Shown: one piece after another, positions 19,158 to 30,289 of the stretch | How positions within the stretch are numbered: position 1 is the first letter of the stretch | Layout of the letters: every line of letters starts with the position of its first letter | Origin: Phragmites australis | Taxonomy: Eukaryota > Streptophyta > Magnoliopsida > Poales > Poaceae | Direction: 5' to 3' | Assembly: GCF_958298935.1 (NCBI RefSeq) | Contig: NC_084927.1 | Location: 16,210,001 to 16,274,000 of the forward strand | Length of the DNA stretch: 64,000 bases | Position numbers and translations under genes: made by a program | Notes under the pieces: model-generated | Told to the model about the DNA's origin: nothing | Databases searched by the model: none | What the model saw: only the letters and a program-made list of their open reading frames with translations

Positions 19158-21766
19158 CAGTTGCTAACATCATAAATAGTGTCGACGATTGGTGAATCGT
19201 CGATCTTACGAACTTGTATGAAGGATGGGATGCTTCGAGTAAACGAATCATAGAACACATAGAGGATTCTTATACAAGTTTAGTCTTCCCTTAAGATAAT
19301 AGTCTTACATCATGTTGGTCTTGTATTGTACTCTATGACTATTTACAAGGGGGTGTGTGACTAGCCTAGATAGATCTAAATCTAGTCGGAGGGCTCTTTT
19401 ATATGTAGTCGGAGAGAGTTGCTAATACAGATCTAAATTGTAGATGGCTTTGAGCATCAAAGCTTCCGCAAGCTTGAATGGTATGTATGAACTTGTACGA
19501 CTTGTTCCTCCGTAGGTTCTCCTGCCTCCATATATATAGGAGGTTTTTTTGTATGGCCACATGAGTCCTTCCTTCCCAATTTTGGAGATTAACTTCCCTG
19601 TTTACAGGATATCCTGAGTATTTGCGGTCAGTTTCCATGCGTCAAGGAATTCTCTTCCCAGAGATAAAGATATATCCTGATAATGATGAAAAATCATATG
19701 GTATTCAGATGGTGGCTTGTGCAACTTCTAATGACTTGCACGGGTGGTTTCATTTCATCTAGGGATCTCTTTTATGGAGATAAAGATATGCCCCGAGAAT
19801 TACGAGAAAATCTTAGATACATAGATATGGTAGTTATCCAGTAGTGCTTGTTAGTTTTGTTTTACAAACATGAATGCTAATAATATTGTTGGAAATCCCA
19901 TGTTAGGTTATACCCTTTGTTTTTCTTTAACATCCTTGTCACCATGGTTATTATTTGGTTATGGAAGGGTAGATGATGCTTAGACTTGCCTTGGAATGGT
20001 GATAATAATATTTGTTCAACTACATTTGCTAATGGCTAATGGTCTTATGCAATTATGATACAAGATGATGGGATAATATTTTTTTACAATATGGAATTAG
20101 GATTTGAGCAATTGGTTTGAATGAGACCGGTATATGTTGTATGGTTGGTTTTTGTGGTAGTCATGCTCAAATCTAAGGATCGGTCTGTGGAATGATCATT
20201 TTGAGTAAATAGTACAACTGCGAGCCTAGTATGAGACGGGCCTAGCTGATTAATTTGCTTTACTCTCAACATGTGTAGACTAGTTGGTGGTATGGGGAAT
20301 AGAAGGATGTACTTCATGGGATCCATAAGATGTAAGAGAGGGCTTTTTTGTTGTTGAGGTGTATTCACGCAACGGTGAAATCTTAGTGTGTATGCACATG
20401 TTGATAGGAACTTTGCAGTAATTCCTAGCCACATACCTCATAAGTGTGTAAGTGTTTCATGAACACAGGTAAAATAGGTTATCATAACTTTATGGGTAAA
20501 GTGTATAATCTCTATACAGTGTAAAATTGATTAATTAGCAGTACTCACAGTCACGAGTGGTAAGAAATCCTCACATGATTAGAACTTGATAGTCTTGTTG
20601 GTTTGGTCTATCATGGTGGTGGGAACTGTGATTGAGGTGTTGGTAATGGTCAACTAAGGTGGTGAGAACCTTGGTTGAGATGGCCTGTTTTGTGGTTAAG
20701 TCAAGATGGTTGAAATCTCTAGGTTAGATGTTTAATTTATGTTTTTCACTCAATTCATTACTCACTTTTAACCGTTTTAAGGAAATGTTGTTTTCATGCA
20801 AAAGAGCCATATTATTGTTCCAACCTTGATATTCATATTTTTCTTGTCGAAGAGGGAAACCTTCCTCCGATATGTAACTATTATTCAAGTATGCAGCTTG
20901 TATTTGTTGTTGAAGAGTGAAACCTTCCTCCAATATGTTTTTGAGTGACATAGGAGGTGCTTAGGGCAAGGTGGATTTTTCCTAAGATCCGAAAAGCTGT
21001 ATTTTCTTGATTGTCTGCAGAATGCGAACCTGACCGATCTTCATTCATCGAGGTGCATACTCTATTGGAGCAATCAATCAGTTGGGGCTAGATGCATCGA
21101 ACATTTAGAGTAGAATTATTTTGTCTTGAATATATGCCCTTCTTGTTCATTCATTCCTTAGTTCTCACTTCGCCCCTTCTCCCGCTTAGCGGGCTTGGAA
21201 CAGATCAACGAGTAACGCTCCTATACCGCTAACTAGTATATACCTGAACTTATAAAACCCAAATTTAGGGTTTCGTTTTTAGACTCTTTTAATTGTTCCA
21301 AACTAATAGAAGTTGCATTAATAAAAAAAAAATCTCGTTCTATCTGAGAGTATCACGAGGCTACCGACTGCACGGACGCTAGGAGGAGACGTACAAGAAA
21401 TAATGGTGGGAGAGGTGGCGTGTGGGAAAGTATCCTAAAGGAAGTAAGGGCTTTCCAAATTAATATTTTGGAAGGATGGCTAGTGGGGGATTAGATGGAA
21501 AGTTAATTATGTTGATTAAGGAATTAATTGATTGGTACAGTACAGTTTGTGAGGGTGGATTCAATCAGCTTAATTAATCAGCATGATTTGTGTGTGAAGG
21601 GGGTGTGGGGGGGGGGGCAACTTTGGATCTCAGCCATGCGATTGAGTTTGACTGACGGTCGAGATCAAAAGTTCCCTACCAAACACATGATTTTTTTATT
21701 AGTATAGATATATATTTTCTGTGCCTATTCGGTGGCAATCATCTACCCTCATGCAGAGCTGTGACA
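19153..21766. other. Intergenic stretch without a recognised feature
   Basis: AT-rich sequence with only short open frames lacking motifs. Minor G-run near 21600-21618. Phrases such as gaggattcttatacaagttt suggest decayed retroelement DNA, but no termini or coding domain could be identified. Confidence 0.3.
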
Positions 21767-21904
21767 ATGGCCAGCGAGTACTACGATTCAAAGTTGGCTG
21801 TGGCCAAGTACGAATGTGATCGCCTTGTGTGTGCATTGCTCTTAGCGAGCAACTTCGCAGACCGAGGCAGCAACGACGATGACGAGATGGCTCCAGCTGC
21901 ATAG
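21767..21904 (+). CDS. Short hypothetical ORF, 45 aa
   Basis: The ATG at 21767 opens MASEYYDSKLAVAKYECDRL and ends ...DDDEMAPAA before TAG. Composition (acidic C-terminus, few rare residues) and higher GC than the flanks look coding-like, but there is no recognised family, no visible splice partner, and the length is compatible with chance or with a captured exon. Confidence 0.2.
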   Translation: MASEYYDSKLAVAKYECDRLVCALLLASNFADRGSNDDDEMAPAA

Positions 21905-22331
21905 TCAGGTGTACCAAGAGGTTTTGCAGCTATTTGATGCCTCACTTATTTTATACGCGTGGAATCATTTTAGTATAAAGAGGTATGATAATTGTTATTT
22001 GCAACAGTGCGCTAACTCTGATATAATTAAATTCGAGTACCTATATTCTAACGGAAATATGTAGTTGTCTCCACTCCCAGGTGGGGAGCTACCCACTCCT
22101 TTATAGTTTTGCTTTGTTTGTTTTTTTCACTTTGGAAGTTCCCGCCCTAAAAAATGAGTTGGAGTTTCTTTGAATTTTTACGTTGAAGAAAAGGTTTCGA
22201 TTTTGAGTTTAGTCTTCATTTTCTAGTTAAAAGTTCCCAAATTCTTAAAACTGAAGGTTATCAATTTCTTGTTTAAAGAAAAAAATTGTTGAATTTGAGT
22301 TGAAAGTACCCAAAATTGCAGGCTATACTGA

Positions 22332-22456
22332 TGAAACAAATCCTGCATGCTTTCTCGGTATTCACTGGCCTAAAGATGAACTTAAGCCTCCATCCAAGGA
22401 ACAAGATTGTCCCAAAGAGGCAGTGAACATTCTGGTGCTTGGCATCCTTCTGGGAT
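22332..22456 (+). pseudogene. Exon-like remnant next to a Sirevirus LTR
   Basis: After an acceptor-like tttgagtt...aaaattgcag, an open frame of about 43 codons runs (TDETNPACFLGIHWPKDELK, then acidic/basic residues, then NILVLGILLG) to TAA at about 22456-22458, exactly where the LTR begins. Codon-like composition in AT-rich DNA suggests a host exon truncated or flanked by the LTR. No family is recognised. Confidence 0.3.
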
Positions 22457-22459
22457 AAA

Positions 22460-24430
22460 TGTAGGAATGAGATTGATGACTAGATGAGTGAATAAACGGT
22501 TTAATATATTTCTTACGAAATCGATATTTTTCTCCTATTTAGATCACCTAACGCACCTCAAAACTCAAACGGAAGTAAAAAATTAAGAGAAATTTTAACA
22601 AGAGAAAATAGAGGCAACACGATTCCACTGATGGTATATGAACATATGTTTCATTTAAGATCAATCCATGTGTCTTAGTACTTAAAAGATCACAACTAGC
22701 AAAGAAACAAGAAAAGATGAACACCGAGCAACGAAACTCTCCAAATTGATTGTCTAGAGGCAAAAGAATTCAAGACCCTATCACATAAGTGTGTATGTGA
22801 ATTTTATGTCTCTAGTAACAAGAGAATGATCTCATAAGGTGCTGAAATTTTAACTCAAAAATAAAAATGAAAATCAAAACTGGAAAAGAAAAACTTACAC
22901 ACAAGACAAAAGAACAAAACTAGAATGAGGGGAATTCAAGTACATGAAACAAAATAAATTTCATTACTCAAAGATGTCAGTTCTATTTTAAACGGGTTAC
23001 AAAGATTTTCTCAAAAACTCTCACATATTACAAAGGCTAAGCACTCATCCTTCTCTCTACTAAAACCCTAATACAATGCTCTCATATGAGTGACACAAGG
23101 TGCTCAAATGGCTAGTTCATCCTCTCCCATAGCCCTATTCCTCTATTTATAGGTCTAGGAAACTTAACCCATATATTTTCTAATTTTTTTTCCAAAATAT
23201 CCCTCTCTTGTAGTACATTACTATCTACCATCAAGGGTATTTTGATCTATTTTCTCTTGCATCGATCAAACGATCTTGGCGCCTTCATGACATAGCTTCG
23301 TCTTGACACAAGCTTCACGATGATACCATGTGCACACCATCTGCCCACAGTTTTGTGGCCAAACCGGGAAACTAGCACACGCTTCTCAAGGCGTGACTAA
23401 CAGCTGCTTACTTTGACCTCAAGCATGTCTTTTGATATTGACGTGTGTCCTCTATTTTGCGATCCTGACTACCGACAAGTCTCTCTCGATCCCGATCCCT
23501 CGGACCGCCTTGTCACTTGCACCAGCATCACCTTCGCTTGACTTTGTCAACACGCCGTCTTCATCCTTCACCTAATGCTTTACTTGACCTCCATGTATAC
23601 AGCCAGGATCACCCTTGACTCCGCTCGACCTCCTTAATCGTCTGGCACCAAGCACCCCGCTTGGCCCCGATCACCCGTCATCGACCCTCAAGTTGCATCC
23701 AACACATGCACATTATTAGACAAGCAAACATGCATCTCGAGAATCATATAATATCATCACATGTTAGTCCAAATCAAAATCAAGTTAAAAAAGATAAGAC
23801 GTAACAAAAATGTGAACACCAGATGATCCGGCGTTCACACCAGTGCAACACCGGACCATCTGGTGAGTACAATTCTATTAGAGCCCGGTTTGCATTTCTT
23901 TGTGAAAAAATTAGTCCAATGACCACTTTCGGTGCTCACACTGTCAACACCGGACCATCCGGTGAGTACAACTACTCTTGTTACACACATTTTAGCCATT
24001 CTAAAAATATTAGTCCAGTGTGCACCCATTGTCAACACCGTACTATCCGGTGCTTTCTCCAAATTTAGCGTCAAAATCCTTCTCTGCAAGAATTAGTCTG
24101 ATGCTCACTCTCATCTACACCGAACCTTCTGGTGAATGAATTTTTTCTCTACCTCTATATAAAAAAACTCTAGTACACATAAATAGTATATACCGGACTA
24201 TCCAATAAGGTCAAACAGACTCACACTAGATTATCCGATGAGTGTAAACTTCTTGCATCGAGACAACGACATAATCTTCAATTCTTTGCTACTTTAGTTA
24301 CACAAGACCAATCATTGCATACATAACTATGCATTTATAATCAGATGGACACTCAATCAAAACCACATATTATCGATCACGCATTCCAAACGATAAACCA
24401 AGACTACCTCAACTTAATTTCTCAGTAACA
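22460..24430 (-). repeat. Sirevirus LTR, minus orientation, with CACCGG palindromes
   Basis: Read on the minus strand it matches the LTRs at 38595-40055 and from 62680 throughout: atggatgcaacttg, gtgttgacaaagtca, tataaatagagg, ttttgaggtgcgttaggtgatctaaatag, ending cattcctaca. It is about 500 bp longer because 23,810-24,240 contains repeated caccggaccatccggtg-type palindromes absent from the other two. No PBS follows its inner end and no clear 5-bp duplication was found, so it is probably a solo or truncated LTR. Confidence 0.72.
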
Positions 24431-25130
24431 AAATAAGAGCACACAAAAACTGCCCGGCGTGGTGGAGTCAATGGCGCACATTTCTCTCAAGATCGATGTG
24501 AGCTTTGCCTCGCACGTCTGGACTCAACCTTGTTAGACTTGTACAGTTTCTGCCTTAAGGCTTAGACAGACATGGCCAGTTTCCTTTGCTGCTTGCCTGC
24601 GCTTAACTTGGAGCTGTGGTCCGCTAGAGGCATGGAGAATGGATGGAGACAAGATAGGGTGGAAGAGCGCGCGAATCTTGGAGTAAAAATCCAATGCTGC
24701 CGTGCCCGTCTTCGTCGTCGTCGAGCAGAGAGGCTTCACTTTGAAACTGACTGCTCCTTGTATGAGGAACCACACCTCATACATGATAATTGTGGACCGT
24801 CCATTCTGTTTGATCCGAGATATGAGGAACCACACGCCAAGGTAGAGCATTCAGGGGGGTGGGCCCCACCTGCCACTTCACGTTCCTCACGTGCCAGCTT
24901 GAGCTAGCAAGCCTCGACAGACCCAGCCACACACGCACACGGACAGACTATCAGCAGCGTACGTTCCCATGCGCGCGGCGCGGGACCTGGAGTGGAGTGG
25001 CCAAACAAAACGAAGCGCCCAGCCAGCCTCGCACCTCGCCACCACACACGCTTCTCCTCCTGGCTTCTCGCTCGGCGAGTGGGCTAGCGACTGATCGAGC
25101 TACAGCCTACAGGAGGGCCAGCGCCCAGCG
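24431..25130 (+). promoter_or_regulatory. Upstream region of the aldo/keto reductase gene
   Basis: The region becomes GC-rich toward the ATG at 25131, as grass promoters and 5' UTRs often do. A direct repeat (tatgaggaaccacac) occurs at 24761 and 24820. No TATA box can be assigned with confidence. Open frames here lack motifs. Confidence 0.3.
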
Positions 25131-27419
25131 ATGATGATGGCCTTGCACGTCGCCGGCGCCGTGGGCTACTGCTGCCGGCCTCCTCTCCCTGCCCGGCGGG
25201 GGCTCCGTCCGCCCCGCGCGGCGACCTCCGAGGCGACGAGGAGGAGGGCAAGGTGAGGCTGGGCGGGTCCGGCGTGGCGGTCACCAAGCTCGGCATCGGC
25301 GCCTGGTCCTGGGGCGACACCACCTACTGGAACGACTCCGAGTGGGACGGTACGTGCCTGCCACTCTGCCTCTGCCTCTGCCTGCTCGGGTTCTCGGGAG
25401 AGCAGAAAGAGTGACCACCAACGAACGTTCTGAAATCCCGGTCATGCTTCCTATGCCACCCATAAGGTGCCTGTTGCATTGCCTGAAAGAAACCGTGTGT
25501 AACTTGCACGCATGTCGTCGATTCAACCAAAATGAAATTGCCATGTTTTTCCTTCTTTTTATGATCGCTCCACTCCAGGCAGATATGTTGTCGTCTTTGC
25601 GTTTAATTGTGACAGAATTATATCGTTGCTACTTTTACAGCATTAAGCGTGTCAATGATCGATGTACCTCCAATGTAAAAGGTGCATATACACTTTCTTT
25701 GAGTTTGTCAGATAGGAGACTGAAGGAGGCACAGGAAGCATTCGATGCCAGCATCGATAACGGGATGACCTTCTTTGATACCGCAGAAGTATACGGTACA
25801 GCGGTAAGATATTATACCAGCTACCTAGCTCACTGGCACATTCTTCCCTGCTCTTTCCGAATTCTTAAGGCACATTGAACTGAAAGTTCTTCTGTCCTTC
25901 AGCTGATGGGAGCAGTGAACTCTGAAAGTTTACTGGGAGGGTACGTATGCCATGTTCCGTTGTTTGTCACTTCAAAATTCGGCAAAAATTATGTGCATCA
26001 GTACGTAACCATCTAGTGATCGATGCATGTGTTGCCATCAGGTTCATTAAGGAAAGGCAGCAGAAAGAACAGATTGAGGTGGCCGTCGCAACAAAGTTTG
26101 CTGCCCTTCCTTGGAGATTTGGCCGAGGAAGTGTTCTTTCCGCGCTGAAGAAATCGCTAGACCGTCTTGGCCTATCCTCAGTTGAACTCTACCAACTTCA
26201 CTGGTCGGCTCGTCTGCTCTCTCTGATACATGTATATGTTTGTATATTCTTAGCAGTTTTGACTAAGCTGTTTTCATTATCTCCTTTTCAGGCCAGGGAT
26301 ATGGGGAAATGAAGGTACCGAATGCAACCTACCCTTTGCTAAAATCTGATTTTCTAGTACCTTCTAGCGTGAGTAAACTTCATTGTTCTGACATGACTGA
26401 GCATGATCCAGGTTACCTTGATGGCCTTGCAGATGCTTATGAGCAAGGCCTTGTAAAGGCTGTTGGAGTCTCAAACTACAATGGTTTGCATTCTGACTTT
26501 GGCTTGCAAATGATCTTTCATGTTACTTTAATTGGCTGCTTCTTTTTCAGTAAAGCTCATTGGAATAACAGTCTCCATTATGGTTTCATATAAGAGAAAC
26601 GCCTTCGGGATGCATATGCGCGCCTGAAGAAGAGAGGGGTTCCACTTGCTGCAAACCAAGTGAATTACAGCCTGATATACAGGACTCCTGAGATGAATGG
26701 TGTAAAGGAAGCTTGTGATGAGCTTGGTATCACCTTGATTGCTTATTCCCCAATAGCCCAAGGTAGGAACTTGCAGTTTCTTAGTTTTCTTTACCCAATT
26801 GTTCAATCGTATTGAGTGTTTTGATTTTCAATACAGTGGGTCCAATCTAGTTCTTGGTTTTCCAGTCTCATTTCTTGTACTAACTGATTCCCGTTATTCA
26901 GGTGTTCTGACAGGAAAATACACCCCGGAAAATCCGCCTACCGGTCCTCGAGCAAATACATACACTCCTGAGTTCCTCACCAAGGTCAGATATTTGTAAA
27001 TCTTAAGCTAGCTTCAGCCTCTGCAATGGAACTTTGCTATCTGAAATCTGAAGATGTTTCACGTCACATATATACACAGCTCCAACCACTAATGAACAGG
27101 ATCAAAGAGATTGGAGGAAGCTATGGGAAGAGTCCAACCCAGGTGCTTCACCTACAAAAGCTCATCGATCCATACAAGAAAAGGAACATATCCTAATCAA
27201 AGGCATCGAGGTCTTCACTTTCTTTATTTCTTTCAGGTGGCTCTGAACTGGCTGACCTGCCAGGGGAACGTGGTGCCGATCCCCGGAGCCAAGAATGCCA
27301 GCCAGGCCAAGGAGTTCGCAGGCGCGCTCGGGTGGAGCCTGACCGGCGAAGAGGTCGAAGAGCTACGGTCTCTGGCGCGCGAGATCAAGGGCATCAAGAT
27401 GCCCATCGAGGAGTCGTGA
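25131..27419 (+). CDS. Plastid-type aldo/keto reductase, ten exons, with a frame break in exon 1
   Basis: Similar to plant chloroplast aldo/keto reductases of the At1g06690 type, NADPH-dependent oxidoreductases with a TIM-barrel fold; the substrate is unknown. Exons: 25131-25349, 25712-25803, 25903-25940, 26042-26203, 26292-26314 (23-base microexon), 26412-26483, 26595-26762, 26902-26984, 27080-27142, 27237-27419. All junctions are GT-AG and keep frame. Catalytic tetrad residues are visible: Asp and Tyr in FFDTAEVYG, Lys in VAVATKFA, His in YQLHWPG. Cofactor-side motifs include [32 protein letters not shown] and the C-terminal [11 protein letters not shown]. The Met triplet at 25131 opens a plausible transit peptide (Ala/Arg/Pro-rich), but that frame reaches TGA at about 25254, while the mature domain ([12 protein letters not shown]...) is in another frame, a net loss of one base near 25230. 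This is either a real frameshift or an assembly error. Confidence 0.9.
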
Positions 27420-28589
27420 ACATGAGTTCTTGCTTTTACTCTGCATTTCACCATACAAGGGTATAACGCTGATAGGAGACTACTGTGCCATGCAGCAGTA
27501 AACGTTTTTCTGCGAGGAAAAACGTAAAGATGTAGAAATGAGCCAGAAGTTTCTGAGAGAGACTCAAAAGAATTGGAGGACACGCCACACAATCGGGGCG
27601 ATCTCTCTATCGATATATATATATATAGCGAGTTAGATCGTGTACATCATGTGCAACAACCTGATAGCAACAGCCGTGATCACGGTGAACAAACTAAAGA
27701 TAAAGCTAGCAAATCTTAATAACATGAAGCCTTATCTCACTGAACCGGTACAACAGCATACGACAAGAGTATATCTCCAACAGTTTCAGCCTGTGTAAGT
27801 ACAAAAATATGGTTTAGATGTCAATGATTCTCATCCCTAGACACTGTAAATCTGTAATATAAGTATGTCGACATTTTCATTTGCATAAAGCAGGAGTCCG
27901 ACGTCCACAATCCATATGTGAAGTGCGGTGTGAGTTGAAGTGCGGTGTGAGTTGTGATGAGCAACTAGGATAGCTTCGATCAAGATAAGCAGCACAGTAA
28001 CAATCACATGCACAAATGGCACAACCATTCACGTGAAAGAACGTCCTCAAGGTGTGGAGTAAAAAAAAAAAGATCAATCAGTCCAGTTCAAACTTCTAGA
28101 GGATTACGACAGCAACAACACATTTATCAAGTTACAAACTTGACATCAACAACAACAATCATTCACAACTAACAAGAGATACGACAACTATTAATTAGAG
28201 AAGACACAATTTTTGTCCCTTTCGATTGTCTTCTCATATCTCAAAAATCATAGGTTCATGTGCATGAAATTTGGTAGTAATGTAGTTCCATGTAGACCAG
28301 CAAAAGGTTGGTTTGTTTTGGGCCTAAAACATGTGCCCAGACTTGGGCTAGACAGCTATTCTGCATGCATTTGTAACCGAAATAAGCCGGGCTCAGGCTA
28401 GACCACTCAATCAATTTTACATGTAAAAGTAAATAAAAATTTTGTTTCGAACCTGGCTCGAACTAGGTCTGATCATTTCGGGCTTGCTGACCTCTGCCTA
28501 GGCCTGTCCATTAAGCCACATTGGGCTAGCGTTTTCGGGCGAGGCTTCGGGCTCGGTTAACGAGAAATCTCGTTTGTCTGATCATTTCG
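27420..28589. other. 3' UTR and intergenic spacer
   Basis: The reductase 3' UTR probably ends within the first few hundred bases. A short (TA)n run lies near 27612-27628. The remainder is AT-rich without ORFs showing motifs. Confidence 0.35.
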
Positions 28590-28850
28590 ACAAACGAGTT
28601 TATTTTTATTTTTATATTTTTTCATTAAAAATTTAAATAAATAGATTTCTCATGAAAAAAATTGCAAAACAGCTGCAGCCCTCTGAAAGGGCGGTTAGAC
28701 CTGCGCCCCTAGGAGGGTGGGTGGCTTAACCGCCCTATCAGAGGGCAGCAAGACTGTTAACCGCCCTCTAAGGGGACGGGATAGGGCCTGGGAGGACGGT
28801 TAGCAGCCTAGCAGCTCTTTGAGTGGGCGGTAATGGCATATTTTTTGCTA
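28590..28850 (+). repeat. Left terminal inverted repeat of the MULE
   Basis: It pairs with the right terminus. It consists of an AT-rich outer 100 bases and then repeated ccgccctnt(a/c)gaggg-like GC blocks that are themselves partly palindromic. Confidence 0.68.
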
Positions 28851-29239
28851 AAAGTTGTAAAATTTTGTGTATTTCATCAAAATTTAAAATAGGAAATTTG
28901 CAAAATTTGGAATTAAAAAAGTTGAAGAGTAGTGAAAATGGTATATTGAGGAAGCGAGAATTTGGAGTAGGTTACGTAATTTTTGGAGGATAAAAAATCA
29001 GTATTTGTGAACAAATTGTATATGTGAAGCACTCGCAGCATATTACACGGGTATGAGTTTGCGAACGGCAACAAACATAATATTAAACATATGGTGAAAA
29101 ATATCACATGAGACTGTAACCACGATGACATGACGAGGAAAAGAAGGTGGCATGTACGGTTCGCACAAAGACCTACTTATTAGTGCGCCGCTCCTAATCA
29201 TAACATGCCTAAGCGAGTGGAAATATATCGGGTTACATT

Positions 29240-30076
29240 AGATACTCTCTACTGAGTGTACGGCACAAGGGTCCTCGCAACCAGATGACCTTGGCCGCTG
29301 GTGAACATAACCCAGCTAAACAGCCAAAGCAGATAGGCCTCCAAATACATGGATACCGAGTTTGTGTTGGTCTGTGTGTGCATGTACGCCGGCTGCAAGT
29401 ATGACAGGTGACAATAAGGATCATAACTAGATACTCGAATAGTAAATGAGAGGTTGTATTGTACGGTACCTGAAACTGTAGGATCCACTTCTTTGTTGGC
29501 CCTCGTGCATCGGACAAGAACTCAGGCACGTAGGGGGGTGCGTCGGCCGTCCGCTCAACCGGGCCATAGCGTTGATGCATGACGTTGATCTAGTCAGCAT
29601 CCATGTCGATGACCCCAACCGCATCTCCAGCGCAAGGCAAGCCCAAGAGGTAGGCTACGTCCTGCAAGGTTGGGGTCATCTCGCCATAGGGGAGGTGGAA
29701 CGTATGTGTCTCTGGCCTCCATCGGTCAACCAGTGCTGCTATCAGCGAGAGGTCAAAGTAGAAACGACGCGCCGCTGCCTCGGGGTTCTCCGTCGATCGA
29801 GCCTCAACCAAACGGCAAAGCGGTAGGAGTCTTGCTACTGCCAACCTGAACCATTGGGAATATAAATAAACTGGGGAATGCAATAGATCAATGATATGGT
29901 AAATTCGTATAAAAGTATGGATACCTGTGCTTCCACCGATCGTCGATCGTAAGTAGCTCTCCAGGGCCACGTGGTCGGAACACTCCTAACTCCATCTGGT
30001 GCTCAGCGGACAAGAAGCTACGGTGCCTCTTGTCCACTGCAGGGTTGAGAAGCTCGGGAGTCGCAGGGTCCACCAT
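29240..30076 (-). pseudogene. Plant mobile domain (PMD/MAIN-like) gene within the MULE
   Basis: Minus-strand exons encode DPATPELLNPAVDKRHRSFL and later RPRGPGELLTIDDRWKHR, then RLAVARLLPLCRLVEAR, RRFYFDLSLIAALVDRW, RPETHTFHLPYGEMTPTLQD and VAYLLGLPCAGD. These are hallmarks of the plant mobile domain, found in MAIN/MAIL proteins and in many MULE- and gypsy-borne genes (ETHTFH, GEMTPTLQDVAYLLGL). A stop follows a DMDAD stretch at about 29590 and the frame then continues toward 29480. The intron position between 29850 and 29935 is inferred. It lies downstream of the transposase on the same strand, as in other PMD-bearing MULEs. Confidence 0.68.
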
Positions 30077-30289
30077 ATCTGCATTTGAACGACATGTACA
30101 TTAATACATTGCAACATGTAGACAAGAACAAAATATATTGAATGCCAAGTCACTTTACAACTATATGTAACATGAATATATTGCGACATGTACTTACAAA
30201 TGAAAGGTTCAAATGCTAGATAGCGAAGTACAATTAAGGCAGCAAGCTATGCTAAATACAATCACACTAGAACGCGTCATAATACTCAC

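Noticed and set aside
19153..21766. Possible decayed gene or LTR
   Set aside because: Only scattered LTR-like words; no pair of termini, no PBS, no coding domain on either strand.
22460..24430. Full-length Sirevirus at this position
   Set aside because: No PBS or internal sequence adjoins the LTR on either side, so only a solo or truncated LTR can be supported.
25342..25878. 178-codon ORF overlapping reductase exon 2
   Set aside because: It runs from intron 1 through exon 2 into intron 2; only the part 25712-25803 is coding.
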